Assembly: GCA_002900995.3 (NCBI GenBank) | Contig: PJEW03000028.1 | Coordinates: forward strand, 1 to 43,137 | Direction of reading: 5' to 3' | Source of the DNA: Ganoderma boninense | Taxonomy: Eukaryota; Basidiomycota; Agaricomycetes; Polyporales; Polyporaceae | Length of the DNA stretch: 43,137 nucleotides | Shown: piece by piece, positions 23,377-34,524 of the stretch | Position numbering within the stretch: the stretch's first letter is position 1 | How the letters are laid out: the number at the start of each line of letters is the position of its first letter | Notes under the pieces: model-generated | Told to the model about the DNA's origin: nothing | What the model saw: only the letters and a program-made list of their open reading frames with translations | The model's database searches: none | Program-made: the position numbers and the translations under genes

Positions 23377-24088
23377 TTGCATCCGGGGCCTTTACAGCCC
23401 TCTTTCTGGAGGCCAAGTAAGTCTCAGGATAAAACATGGGCTGCGATCTTCTGTGACGGTGTACTCACGATGCACCCGGACCGGGAACTAAGTTGCCTGC
23501 TACGTCTGATCAGTATGGCACCCAGGTCGAAAGGAGTCCTAAGCCGCATGCGCCAGTTCCTTGCCGTAGATAACAGTGATGCGCAAGGAAAACTAATGGA
23601 GGTAAGTGCCAGGTTCTAGCATACAGGCGGCAACGTCCATAAATGCTGCTTACAAGTAGCAACTGACACCGGTCTGGCCGGCAAGTCTGGGTGATGTTAC
23701 TGGATATGCGATGGGACGGGATTTGGCGCGGAAGACGAAGGGTAGACCGTGGTGGCGTGAGACCAACGCCTGTGACACGACGTGTGACCGTACACTAACC
23801 GCCGGTGAGAACGGTGTTTCCTGGCTGCCAAATGGTACATGCAGGACTGGCCGCGGATCCGTTCCCAACCGAAGCGGCGAACGGTCGCCAGATGTCAGTG
23901 TTCCGTAAGTACATTGTCTTCGAGAAAGTGCCGATGGTTTTGCGGGAAAGTCACTTAATTTCCCAGAGCTGTGGGCTTCCGTATTCGAGGGACGCGTTGC
24001 GGATAGGTCGAAGTTCTGGTACACACGTCCAGCTTTGACGACGAACAAAGCCGCCCGAGGCACGGCGGACCGGTTTCCACCATTCTGA
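23377..24088 (+). CDS. Unknown spliced gene
   Basis: Exon 23377-23601 ends at a perfect donor (GTAAGT). The next exon starts near 23660 (QLTPVWPASLGDVTGY..). A later junction, 23905-23966 (GTAAGT..TTCCCAG, 62 nt), joins GRQMSVF to QLWASVFEGRVADRSKFWYT. The last exon, 23967-24088, ends ARGTADRFPPF and a TGA. One internal intron between about 23757 and 23845 is needed to keep frame. Its borders (GTGAGA..ATGCAG, with a CTAAC branch) are probable, not certain. The start is tentative and upstream exons may exist. No domain is recognised. The terminal segment, rich in aromatic and basic residues, is the best-supported coding part. Confidence 0.5.
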
Positions 24089-25482
24089 CATGGTCCTAAA
24101 ACTCCGGTCGGGGGTTTTCACCGGTACGCCGATATGTCCCAGTATCATACAGACCGTGACTGTGACGAAGGAGGTACCGACTCGGATACCATGTGGACAT
24201 CGACCGGTATTCACCTGTACACAGGTAGAATAAATAACCTGTGCACTTATCGGCCAGTAGTCCCGTGTTGTTTCCGACGTCTTCAGCCGGACGGGCTGCG
24301 GATCCCGAATTCAACTCCGCATTTACGCGACGGCGACGTATAAATTGACATTGGCGTCCTGTGTACCCTCCTGAAAATGCAGACCTGTGGTACGTTTCAC
24401 CCTCTGCCCAAGGTGCATCACAAGCTCACGGCAGATGAAAGGCATGCGATCCCGACGCCCGGGAAGAACCTTCCAATCCTTCGACCGCCTACTAACAAAA
24501 CTTAGAGCCATTCGACCAATCAAGGTAAGGCGAACAAGTCCGCCGTTCCAAGTATGCCCCCAATCAGCGCACAACTGACGACGATCTAGACACCAAATTC
24601 CAGTGGACCTCATCGACTCATCAACGGAGCAAGTGTACCAGCAAAGTTCTGGAAGGTACCTAGTAAGTGTAGAACACTGCTGTATTGCTGGTTTGATGCA
24701 TGTCTCATCCCACCGCTGATGCAAAATCTCCGGTCTAGAAGAATGCAGACACATGCTTCAGCGAAGGCACACACCAGCATACCACACTTTTAGGGCAGGA
24801 TTCCTGCTCTCTTGAAATTTTAAAGCCTCCGCAACTCAAAATTTTATATTCATTTGTACGTAAACACCGAACCTGTGTGAATACTCAGAGTATCGGATCA
24901 CATCGATCCTGGTATCTAGCCGAATGAGTGTGCAAAAGGACTAGGTAAGAAGCAGTTGCCTGGCATGTGGTCTGTTCTGTTTATGGAGTGCAAGCGAAGT
25001 CCTCCATATGCTTGCCGATGATCCGATCACAGCAATGCTGATGTGAATACAGGGAAACATGGCGCAAAGAGCTACATCAGGATGCATGGCAGGACAAGGA
25101 GACATATAGAGAGAACGGGTGAGACAGGACAGATACAATGTGCTGCATGCTGGGAAGGAGACCTCGGTAATTTGACTGCTATTGGAAGCGACATCGGTAG
25201 ACAGCCTTACTTGGGTAGATGGGTATGGGCATCCCAGGCAAACAGGTGCCACCATTGTTGCATCATACGCCCTACAATAAATGCCAAATGCACACTGTGC
25301 GCAGTACGCATGTGGGCGTCACACGAAAAAGCCATTCTGCTGCGTACGACATCCACAGGCATGTCTCCAAATAGATACATGATATATCCGTGGACAGAGG
25401 GCTCGGAAATACAACAGACGGGAAGATGGACAGATATACAAGTCGTGTACGGCCCGAAGTGGCTCTGAAGGCGACAAAGAAA
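24089..25482. other. No supported gene
   Basis: About 1.4 kb without a recognised gene. It includes the most AT-rich patch of the window (about 24805-24860, TTTTAAAG and AAAATTTTATA). Frames on both strands of up to 143 codons have no motif and no coherent splicing. Confidence 0.5.
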
Positions 25483-26371
25483 CTAGGCGTAGTAAGCGAA
25501 GTAGTCGCGGACAAGGAGGACGTCGTCAACCGTCATGTCTATATACTGCTGGCAAGCATCGCTTCTGAACTTGAACATGAGGACGGTACCGTACCACTGA
25601 CAGGGGCGCCGGGACAAGATACTTAAGGTACTGGTCAAACGGGCGAGCGCACGGTTGGGGTTGTATCTGCCCTCGTACGAGTCAGAACAGTAGAATACGT
25701 GAAAAGGGGAGTCAAGAGTCCCGAGAGTCACCCCGCGACGGATCACGAAGGACTTGACGTTGGCGTTACGGGAAAAGCAGTCGAGCAGCGAGACGGTTGT
25801 ACTCCCGGCGACGGGATTGGGGGAAAGATTGACGGTCAGAAATCTACATGCCACTACGGTATCACACGTCAGTAAGTACTCGTGCGGCATCACAGGGAAA
25901 GGACGTACGTCCGTCATACTTTGCGTACAACGCAAGCACATTGCGGTCGTACGGCTGGGTGGCAGAGACGTGCCGGGACGAGGGGAAACCAGGGGACGGG
26001 AGGGGAGATTGGATGGCACTCCTTGCTCGAAGTGAGACAAGACCCGAGTACGGATGCGACGGAGCGGTATTAAGGTCGGATGGGGTCTCCGCGAACAAGG
26101 CGGCGTTGCGATCGCACATCTGAGAGTGCATCGGCCAGTACTGGACCCACCATCGGTCATTGTCCGCGAGGAAAGAGACAGAGGGACGTACCGCAACGAA
26201 GTGCGCCGACGTGCAGAAGGCGGGAGTGTCCCGGCACCCGCCGCAGTAGAACCTAGTCGGCTGGCCACAGATGACACAAGTCGGAAGTTCGATGATACAA
26301 AGGCACTCGATGGGGTGAGAGGGCAGCCATTTCGGAGGGTCGATGGTGGTGATGGAGAGCGTACTCATGGT
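25483..26371 (-). CDS. MYND-type zinc finger protein
   Basis: The start is taken at MSTLSITTIDPP (26371). Residues of about 22-60 form a MYND finger: CVICGQ..FYCGGC..FCTSAHF, then WPMHSQMC after removal of a 51-nt intron (26191-26141, GTACGT..GTCCAG). MYND fingers bind two zinc ions and usually mediate protein contacts. Here the sixth ligand is His (C-x3-H) instead of Cys, which can still bind zinc. The C-terminal half lies in another frame and is reached through a short intron near 25900-25860 (GTGATG..CCGTAG, about 40 nt). It carries RFLTVNLSPNP.., DSPFHVFYCSDSYEGRYNPNRA and ends WYGTVLMFKFRSDACQQY..YFAYYA. This layout, an N-terminal finger with an unnamed C-terminal domain, is common in polypores. 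The partner is unknown. Confidence 0.75.
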
Positions 26372-26910
26372 GCCGAGGCAAGGTGCGCGTACGGGAGGAG
26401 GGGATATCGTAGTAACCAGGTGGCGGCGACGTGCACAAACCATATATACCAACGGAAAGCCGCCCGAGAAGGTTACACAAACCGTCTACAGCAACTGCGA
26501 CACGCGTCCGGCGCGGAGACCCGTGAGGTTATGAGAAAGAGAAGTCGACAAGAAACGGAAGTATTATTACAGTACGTCATTACACGGTCACATCGCCCGG
26601 GAAAAGATGCGTGCAAGTATATACGCCGGCCACAGTCACAGTAACCGGATATGGCGTGACAGCGCCAGAGTTCCTCCGAGAATTTCGACGCTTTGCGCAT
26701 GGCCCTGTAAGCAATATGTCCATTTACTGTAAACCGCTCCGACCCTGGGCGCAAGCACCATTCCAGAGACGACGACGGCTCAACGAGATGGAGTCTGCCA
26801 CCTAGTCGGCAGTCGACGGAGGACACAACCGCCCACGGTCGACGCAATGCACCTACAGATCATCGCTGCTTGACCTTAGCCCACGCACATGCCAATAAAC
26901 ACAGTAATGC
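26372..26910. other. No supported gene
   Basis: This lies between the MYND gene start and the 3' end of the next minus-strand gene. One minus-strand frame (26473-26847) is Cys-rich but overlaps plus-strand frames and has no splice support. It probably holds the MYND promoter. Confidence 0.45.
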
Positions 26911-27513
26911 TTACTCGGACATCCGGATCCTGACCGCGCGACGGATCGCCGATAGGATTTCCCGTCTCATACCCTCCTGCAACTCCTGTTCGATAACCAA
27001 GCCGATACGCTCCAGGGCAGGATCGTCCTCCCAGAACCGAGTGACGAACCGGACCACGACGTGGGGCGTCGGATGGCCTCGAGCCGTCTCCTCCATGACG
27101 ACAGTGACACGAAGCCAGATCTGGAGGCAATGAGTTCGCGGGTTACACAGAAATACAGGTCGACTTACTGCGTCGTTACGATAAACAAAGCAAATGTACT
27201 GTTCCATAGACCACTCCCGGGTCCCATGCACAAGAGATGCTGGGGGCGCTTCGGGAAACAGCCACCGGGCGGGACGTGGCTGCGTGCTGGGGGGCGCGTC
27301 ATCCCCATCTGACCCGTACATCGTGTCTAAGGGCGAGGGAGTGCGGAAAGTCACGCCGGAGGTGCTACGCGGTTGTTGGTCGTCGTGCAAGACGAGGCCG
27401 TTGGGTACCTCTGCAGTGTCATGGGCCAGATGGAAGGTGGGTGACGGTGGGGTAGCAGCGCAGCGGAGAGAGGATATCAGCACGGGCGACATCGCTAACT
27501 CGGCGGAGGACAC
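26911..27513 (-). CDS. Unknown two-exon gene
   Basis: A 200-codon frame contains a 48-nt intron with a perfect donor (GTAAGT at 27168) and acceptor (CTCCAG at 27121). Because 48 is a multiple of three, it reads through. The spliced product has a Pro/Ser-rich N-terminus of about 90 aa, then WSMEQYICFVYRNDA joined to IWLRVTVVMEE, RFVTRFWEDDPALERIG and a charged helical C-terminus (QELQEGMRREILSAIRRAV). The helical end could mediate an interaction. The true start may be a later ATG (MYGSDGDDAP). The family is not recognised. Confidence 0.5.
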   Translation of the reverse strand: MSSAELAMSPVLISSLRCAATPPSPTFHLAHDTAEVPNGLVLHDDQQPRSTSGVTFRTPSPLDTMYGSDGDDAPPSTQPRPARWLFPEAPPASLVHGTREWSMEQYICFVYRNDAVSRPVFLCNPRTHCLQIWLRVTVVMEETARGHPTPHVVVRFVTRFWEDDPALERIGLVIEQELQEGMRREILSAIRRAVRIRMSE

Positions 27514-29704
27514 AGTGGAGAAGACGTGTACCTGTGCTGGTATATATACCTAACTGCGGGCAACGGGGCCTCGCCAGCTTTTGAACATGTATACGGGACA
27601 TAGCGCGACAGCACTACGTGGCGAGAGACTCGAGAAGGGATTCAGCGTCGCCTGCGCACGCTATTTGCCTCGAAGCCCAGATGTTGAGAAACATGGTGCG
27701 GAGTGCTGTGTACCCCGGCGGCTCGGTATACCAGCGCGTTCACACGCAAGCCATGGGCACAGATTCGACCATGAGGATGCAGGCATCTAGGCACACACAT
27801 CAACCGGTGTTTGTATAGGACGGAGTTACGGACATCGCCACTTGTGCATTGAATCCCGACGGTCCCCGAGTAAGGAAGGTCGAGAAGGCCGACGGCCTCT
27901 CGTTTCTGATGTTGATGCTACAGAAACATGTGACCATGCTGTATCATGGCACAGCGAGATGGTCAGAACGAAACAGCTTACCGGAAGTCCAGACGCCATC
28001 TGCTTCGCGGAACCAGGTACCTCCATGGGAGCCCCGAAGCGGGTGAACCTCTGTATCCATACTAGCCCTCCTACCACGGTACAAGCCGGCCACTTGACGC
28101 GTCCTTGGTGGATGAGCGAGAATCTGCGTGCGCTGATGAGTTCGTGTTGCCGTAGGAATTGATATACGAGGTATCGTCTGACCAGGCAGGTATATGTCGT
28201 GCCAAGGTTGGGTGATGTTCCCCGCAGGGAGCGGGTCATTCAGCGGCAGGCGTGGGGGGAGGTAGATTCGAGCGGAGTTTGACATTCAACCTCAGCTGGC
28301 GGCTGTGTGATGACGCGGTCCCGGTGGAATCGACCTCAGCTTGTCCTTACCTCCTGTGCTTCGGTAGCGGATCTTACGTTCTGATCGTTGAACAGGTTGT
28401 GGGAAACTCTACTCAATGTGCTGCGGAGAACAGAGTGACCGGTCAATACCCGACGTGCACTCATCGAGGTCAGTCCCACCGACATGTGTCATTCTTGGAG
28501 ACCCGACCGGAGGGGGGGGTTTCTGTACGAACTTACATGCCTCTACAAATTTGGCATAGGTACTGGTTCACTCGATCCGTATGCTTCAAAGCGACTCCTG
28601 CCGTGACCGGACATGGTGCGAGAGCTTCGTACCGGTGTTTATCTACGCGGTTTCTGATAAAAGTCGGTAGAGTCTTCGGTCGCGTCCCTACACAGGACGG
28701 TTCAGCTTTGCAAACGTAGGACCACAGGACGGGAGACGCTTGAATGCGTCGCGTATCATTAGGGCCGAAGGGTAACGGAAAGAACACTGGCGTCCACACG
28801 GCAGCACGGCGAACCCCTCCCTGTCCATTTCAACATGGACGGGGCGCATTCCGACATCCAGACTGGGCGTTGTGGACCGGGTATTTTTGGCAGGAAAGAG
28901 GACAGTACGCGTGTGAGGGACTCCCCGACCATTGAACTCGCGCACCGGAGGTCTACGACGCCCGCCAAACTTGAGAAATTGGGAAAGATGTCGGCCCAGA
29001 TTGGTTCCCCAATGGGACCCGAACACCCCACGACGTCATCTATGTTGTATGTTGAGTATACTTACCCGCGCAGGGACAGGTCGACCGTACGCGTGTGAGG
29101 TGGGGAACAGGCGTACTGGTTCGGGCCGACTCGATCCGCGTGCGAGAGTAAACACCGTGGATTGGGGATGGGCGAAACATGGTTTTGGGTACCGCGGGCC
29201 CATCGCAGCGGTTAGGTCATCTTCATTCGGTCTGATGTAGTGTGGTAGCTCACATAACGTAAAGGGTCCACTGCGAACCTGACGACGGCGGCGAGGCGGT
29301 CCGGCGTGCGGACAAACGAAGATAAGGAGGCTCGTACCGTGAGCGAGAACGCCAGCTTATTCGATAAGGTGGACATTGAGGGCCGCCATACCCTCCCTTC
29401 GCTTCATCGAGGCCAACGTGACATCAAGCGCACTATGCGGCCAGCGCTCGAATGGCGAGCGGGACATGGCTTGTAAGCCTGACGTGCGATCCCATCGAGG
29501 AGGTATTTGCCTGCCAATTCTGATAGAGGTCAGTCAGCACTTATGCAAGGGCTCGATGCGCCGTCGGGTCGTAGCAGAAGCTCAGCATGGATGTGCCAGA
29601 TGTCATGTTGGACAGGCCTACGATGTAGGAACTCCGTTGGCTGTCGCACTCATTGGGCCTTGTCGTTGAGACGCCGCGGGCGTGCCCCTCCGCTCCGGAT
29701 ACCG
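27514..29704. other. No firmly supported gene
   Basis: About 2.2 kb where frames up to 155 codons occur on both strands without recognisable motifs. The last part (29376-29670) may hold upstream exons of the gene ending at 30042: a frame with CARCHVGQAYDVG reads plausibly, but the junctions are ambiguous. Confidence 0.4.
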
Positions 29705-30042
29705 ATGATCCATCGCGAGGCACAGCGTGAACATGCGACATACCTCGACGAGTCGTTCGTCAATGGCCGCGGCACGTTAGAGCTCGAAAGCGATGGGCAG
29801 CCGGGGGGGTTCGACTTCCCAGGTATTGCGGCGCATCCGTTAGTCAAAGGGATTTGGGAGAAGAGTGTACTCGAGTTCAGGCTTACTGACGAATTTGGCC
29901 ATGTATGTACACGCGTTTTTCCAACACACCCTTCCCATTCGCATGTATGCCATGTCGACGTTAGTCTCTACGCTGTGGCACAGGCTCGGGCGTTGTGACA
30001 ACTTTCCTCGTCAACGGTCCAGTCCTCCGACAAGCTCGCTGA
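29705..30042 (+). CDS. Unknown gene, 3' exons
   Basis: From MIHREAQREHATYLDES (29705) the frame gives GRGTLELESD, FDFPGIAAHPLVKGIWEKS and EFRLTDEFGH. It ends at a GTATGT donor (29903) and, after a 62-nt intron, continues with SLRCGTGSGVVTTFLVNGPVL to a TGA at 30040-30042. The join is phase 0. The start is only the first convenient ATG: the frame is open further upstream, and more exons are likely. No known domain. Confidence 0.45.
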
Positions 30043-30058
30043 CTTACAGCGACCTTGT

Positions 30059-30072
30059 GGGGGGGGGGGGGG
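30059..30072. repeat. G14 homopolymer
   Basis: Fourteen consecutive G residues. This is a likely point of sequencing or assembly error in run length. Confidence 0.95.
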
Positions 30073-30473
30073 TACCGACCGACAGCCTATATCGACGAGT
30101 AGAAACCGCGTAATACGACATTGTATACGTCGACCATACAACGCACCGGCCAATGCGTAGCACGGGTCGAAGCAAGCAATTCCAAGGGCATGCAAGAAGC
30201 TCAAGCACATGTGTCATTGAATTACAACGGTGCCTGTCGCACCCCCACCCACTGCAAGACAACGTCCAACATGTGCGAAGGACTTCCCTAACCACGCGAC
30301 CCGAAAGCCCGCATATACTGACTGCATCTGACAGCAACCCACGGACATCATCACCAGTAAATACGGCGACAATTCGCCGTGTCAGCTCTCCATCGAAATA
30401 CAATGACACGATAGCTAGGAACGACGTGCGCACGAAGAATCGCAAGACAACGCACGACGGGGATACATACACA

Positions 30474-30475
<2 letters not shown>

Positions 30476-30503
<28 letters not shown>
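30476..30503. repeat. (CA)14 microsatellite
   Basis: A perfect CA dinucleotide run of 28 nt, 95 nt beyond the R2 stop codon. Confidence 0.95.
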
Positions 30504-30510
<7 letters not shown>

Positions 30511-30597
30511 ACAATAGGCTGTGCAGTACACACACCCAACGCCATCACAGACCACCGGCCGCGCCCGACGCGCCTTGTAGCACGCGACAACAGGGGC

Positions 30598-31772
30598 TCA
30601 GAGGGATTTCCCGCCGTCACTGCCTACTTGACAGACAGCGGCACCGTGGTAATCGGAAACCGGCCGCTCGAAGAAGTTCGCGCGAGCGGGTATGGCAGTG
30701 CCCTCCATGAACGGGAACTAGGAGGCGCTGCTCAGCCGAAACACCAGGTCCGCGGAGAAACGAAGAGTGACCACTCACCGGGTTCGTCTGCCCATACAGT
30801 GCCGGTAACCCGAGTCGCCACAGCAAGAAATCAGCGACGTACTCGACATACCAATTCATCAACGCAGCATTGAGCCCACGGAGGCCATTCGGCAGGGCCG
30901 CTTCCATAGTACGGTCAGGGTAACGCCCGAGACAGTCGGATATACAAACTCACAGGCAAAGAACGACTGCTCGAGAGCGACAGCGTCGCTGATCATACCG
31001 TAGACCACTTCCACAGGTACGTCTTCATCCAGAACACGGTACAATTTGCACGCGAACTCCATGTGCTGGCCTTCGTCGCGCATGATGAGCTCGTTCGAGT
31101 GGCAAAGACCAGGTAGGATACCGCGGGACCGAACCCAGAATATCGCGGCGAAAGACGAAGAGAAGAAGATGCCTTCGACGATCGCGAAAGCTATCAGGCG
31201 AGTCCCGAACGAGTACGCGTCCCGGTCGAACCACTTCAAACACCAATCCGCCTTGCGACGAACCGACGGGATAGTGTCGATAGCGCCGAACAGCCTGTGC
31301 AGTTCCTTCTCGTCCAAGATGAGCTCTTGCAGGAACCGAGCGTACGTTTCCGCATGAACGTTCTCCCTGTGTACTCGTTAGCAACAGGGGCAATCCGATA
31401 TGGCCGAATACCCACATCATTATCTGAAAGCCATAGAAGCACCGGGCTTCAGGAGCTTGGACCTCAGCGCAGAACTGCTGCACGAGGTTCTCCGCTACAA
31501 TCCCGTCAGACGACGCAAAGAACGCCAAAATGACGGATAGCAGAGAACGCTCCGCATCTGTAAGCGCATTCGTCCAGTCTGGGAGGTCGCCCGAGAAATC
31601 GATCTCTTCGGTCGTCCAGAACGACATCTGGGCCTGCTTGTACGCATCCCATAGCTGCCAAGAATGAGCGCTCTAACACGACCGAGGACTCAACACGTAC
31701 CGTAGGGTAGCGGATAGGAAACAAGACGAAACGATTCTCATCGACACGCAATACAGCCTCATTGGTAGCCAT
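30598..31772 (-). CDS. Ribonucleoside-diphosphate reductase small subunit (R2), five exons
   Basis: R2 houses the diiron-tyrosyl radical used by R1. Exons 31772-31701, 31654-31416, 31366-30954, 30900-30779 and 30717-30598 total 966 nt and stay in frame, giving 321 aa. Introns are 46, 49, 53 and 61 nt. An in-frame stop precedes the ATG. Seen in order: [18 protein letters not shown] (Trp of the radical path), [11 protein letters not shown] (Asp ligand), ENVHAETY (Glu and His ligands and radical Tyr), [12 protein letters not shown] (Glu), [11 protein letters not shown] (Asp, Glu, His) and [12 protein letters not shown] (C-terminal relay Tyr). All catalytic residues are kept. The usual C-terminal FxxDxDF peptide that docks R2 on R1 is absent: the protein ends [11 protein letters not shown]. 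The N-terminus is short, with no long regulatory extension. Pairs logically with R1 at 5279-8322. Confidence 0.93.
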
Positions 31773-32589
31773 ACGTGTAGGTTTCGTTCCCTAAGCAGTG
31801 AGAGGAAGGTCGACCAAAACGATGAGCTGGCCATGGGACAAGTGGGACGGGTTTATATACCTGGAAGGATTGCATCAACAGCCAACGACTCCATAGACGG
31901 GCAATTGCCCACACGCACCAAGCACAGCACTCCGCTCTGAGGTGTGGTACCGCATCAGAATTGATGCCCCGGCAAACCAGGTAGCGGATGTCGGAACACA
32001 CCATGCGGATCTTGAGTCTGCAACGAAGACACATTACTGTTCCTGAACCCAGAAAGGCAAGGCCACTGACGGAATGGGAAATGGATGTACCATGAACAGT
32101 CGTGCTCCGCATAGGCTTGTGCGGAGGATGCGGACGGCATGGCCGCATATGTGAACTGCGGGTGCACTGCAATATATGTTTATGTAAGACGCGAGTGGAA
32201 CTGGCGCCTGGGTACGTCCATACATGAGATCGCGGAGTGTCTTACTGCCAGCCATCTTCCCCTACACGACTTTCCAGCCTCGCCGTATCCACAAGGACCA
32301 TCCCCGCGTACTCCATACCCATGACTTCCGAGCTGGATACGGTACTGGAGGAAATCCTCCAGGTACGGGCTACGCATAGCAGGGCTCTGACTGGTGACAG
32401 TGGGTATACCTTGTTGGTCGCTGAAGCACTTGTCGATGCTGACTGAACGTCAATGGCAGCTTTGGTCAATGCGCCGGACATGTTAAATTCCCTTGACTGC
32501 CGGAACGCGACCCATCAGCAGGCCACTGTAGGGCACGAGTCTGTCGAACGTGAGTACTACGAACTGAGCTAATCCGGGTCCGGTCACTA
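31773..32589. other. R2 promoter region and Helitron 5' flank
   Basis: Apart from the TATA box upstream of R2, only short frames are seen. The 5' end of the Helitron (a TC dinucleotide next to A) must lie here or further left but could not be fixed from one copy. Confidence 0.5.
31852..31859 (-). promoter_or_regulatory. TATA box of the R2 gene
   Basis: TATATAAA on the minus strand, 80 nt upstream of the R2 ATG, a suitable distance for a fungal core promoter. Confidence 0.55.
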
Positions 32590-34524
32590 ATGCCACTATT
32601 CGTAGTAAATGACCACTCGGATATATTCCGGACACTCGTAGCCCCCCCCTCGGAAACAACGGGACCTATATGGGGTAAGTCTAGCGACTGTCACATCTGG
32701 CGCATACCGACTGAATACATGGTCCTCTTTACAGTCCGCGTCGTACAGGTAACGCCAGGTAACGTCGTGCTAGACTGGCACGACGCTCGCACGACAGACA
32801 TAGACTTTTCGCACCTCGTGCACGGGACTCTGACGGTCGCGGCCGTCGATCATGACTGGAGTCGCGCAGGACTGATTGACGGTGACCTCATCGTCAAAGC
32901 TACAGGGCCAGGACTTCTGTCTACCTATAGCCAGTGGAGAGCAAGCGACCTTCGCGAGATCGCACACGCACACGAAATGCCGGTTACTACAAGGGACACG
33001 GCTCTTACGCTTTTCGATCGTATAGACTCCCATGCATGCAAGCGCACGTGTCCCACCGTGCTCGTCGTCTTCCGACGTCTAAAACGAAGCCGCACGGAGG
33101 CGCAGGTACAATGGAACAGATTGCGTGTTCGCCCCACCACCGAGGCACTTCAGGCTGGTTCCTACACACAAGTAGCAAGTGAGGAGCTCCGGCGGACGAT
33201 CATCAAGGAGTGGCAAGACGCGTTTACGACCGACCGATTCCAGACCCTCGTTTGCGGACCGTGTGGCAGGAAGACACTTTCGCAGGAAATAACACGCGTG
33301 TCCTGTGCTGACTTCAATCTCACCCTTCTTAGGAACGATGGTTTGCCTGACAAGGTCGAGCCCACGACATACGCGTTCGAGGCCTATAAACGGGCACTGC
33401 TACATCCCAAGGGATTGGTGGATAGATGGCAAGTAGGCGACGTCATGATGTGCGAGGCATGTCGTCGCGAGCTGGTCGTGAAGCGTCGGATGCCTCGGCT
33501 TTGTCTTGCTAACTGGCTCTACTACGGCTGCGACGAGCTACCCGCTGACGTGAAGCGCGCATTTAAGACTTCAACAAGCACTGAACGCATTCTTCTTGGG
33601 CGCGCAAGATGTAGCAGGATTTCGTATCGGTTCACCGAGCTACGTACGCGACGCGACGACATAGACGGTTTCGAAGCGTTGTCCGCACCTGATGACAACG
33701 GTGGGATCCATTCGCGAAGTCAGAGATGTTCAAAGGGTAACATTCTTGTCATGCCCCAGGACTCGACACATATGAATGACGTCCTGCCCCCACCTCCGGA
33801 GGTCATCCGGGACACAGTCTGCGCGATATTTGTCTCCAAGGCCAAGCCCACTAAGGAGACTATAGGAAAGTGTGGCCCTATCCTTGTCAGGAAGTCGCGT
33901 ATCCTCCCGCTCATACAGTTCATAACCAGGGAGAACCTGCACTATTCCTGCGACACAGGTTTCCACGGATTGAGCCAGCGTAACCTCGATGCTCTATTTG
34001 GGCCAGGAACCGAGGGCCAAGATGAAGGTGTACCTTGTGCACTGGACATTGGTTTCCTGGCGGACAGCGAGGCTGTTCGAGCATCGGTCGCGGACTACAC
34101 AGGTCGTAGTGACATCGAAGCCAATGTCCCCCCAGGTAGCGATACGCTCTTGATGGACAATGTGGGATACACGATGGGGGACGACGCACCTGTATCGTAC
34201 CGAGATATGAAGATGAAGGCGCTGTCACACTGTCTGGCGAAGGGCCGCTTCATGCGATCTCAGGCGGGAGATCGCTTTGTCCCGGATTTCGAAAATCCAA
34301 GCCTTCTTACGTGGCTCTTTCCCCACCTCGATCCTTGGGGTATTGGTGGGTTCCATGAGCCTGCTCGTGAGACCCCAATTACCATGGAAGAGCAGTTAAA
34401 GTATCTGCTAGAACTAGACGACAGTCCCTTCGAGCGGGACCCCAATTTTGCTTTCGTCTACTACAACATTCTTCAGAAGAAAGCGGTCTGCGAGTCAGTC
34501 CGTTTCCCGGGTGAAGGCGGCTGA
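32590..34524 (+). pseudogene. Helitron RepHel, N-terminal segment
   Basis: 644 codons starting at ATG 32590, with an in-frame TGA upstream at 32551. It contains Cys pairs of the DUF6570-type region found in fungal Helitron proteins (LVCGPCGRK at about residue 221, MMCEACRREL at about 285, followed by LCLANWLYYGCDELP). It ends NFAFVYYNILQKK before the frame is lost. The protein continues in the +1 frame between about 34475 and 34500, so an indel lies there. Apart from that the segment is open throughout. Confidence 0.8.

Larger units (their letters stand above)
30043..30597. other. R2 3' flank with simple repeats
   Basis: No gene is seen apart from the repeats listed here. I searched the minus strand for an extra R2 exon coding the usual FxxDxDF tail and found none in any frame. 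Confidence 0.5.

Noticed and set aside
30044..30535. 163-codon minus-strand frame through the CA repeat as an R2 extension
   Set aside because: It lies in a different frame from the R2 end, crosses a microsatellite and lacks the FxxDxDF tail.
5279..31772. Claim that the R1/R2 pair is an endogenous giant virus
   Set aside because: No capsid, polymerase or packaging gene is seen, and both genes have many fungal-type introns. Origin remains open and needs phylogeny.
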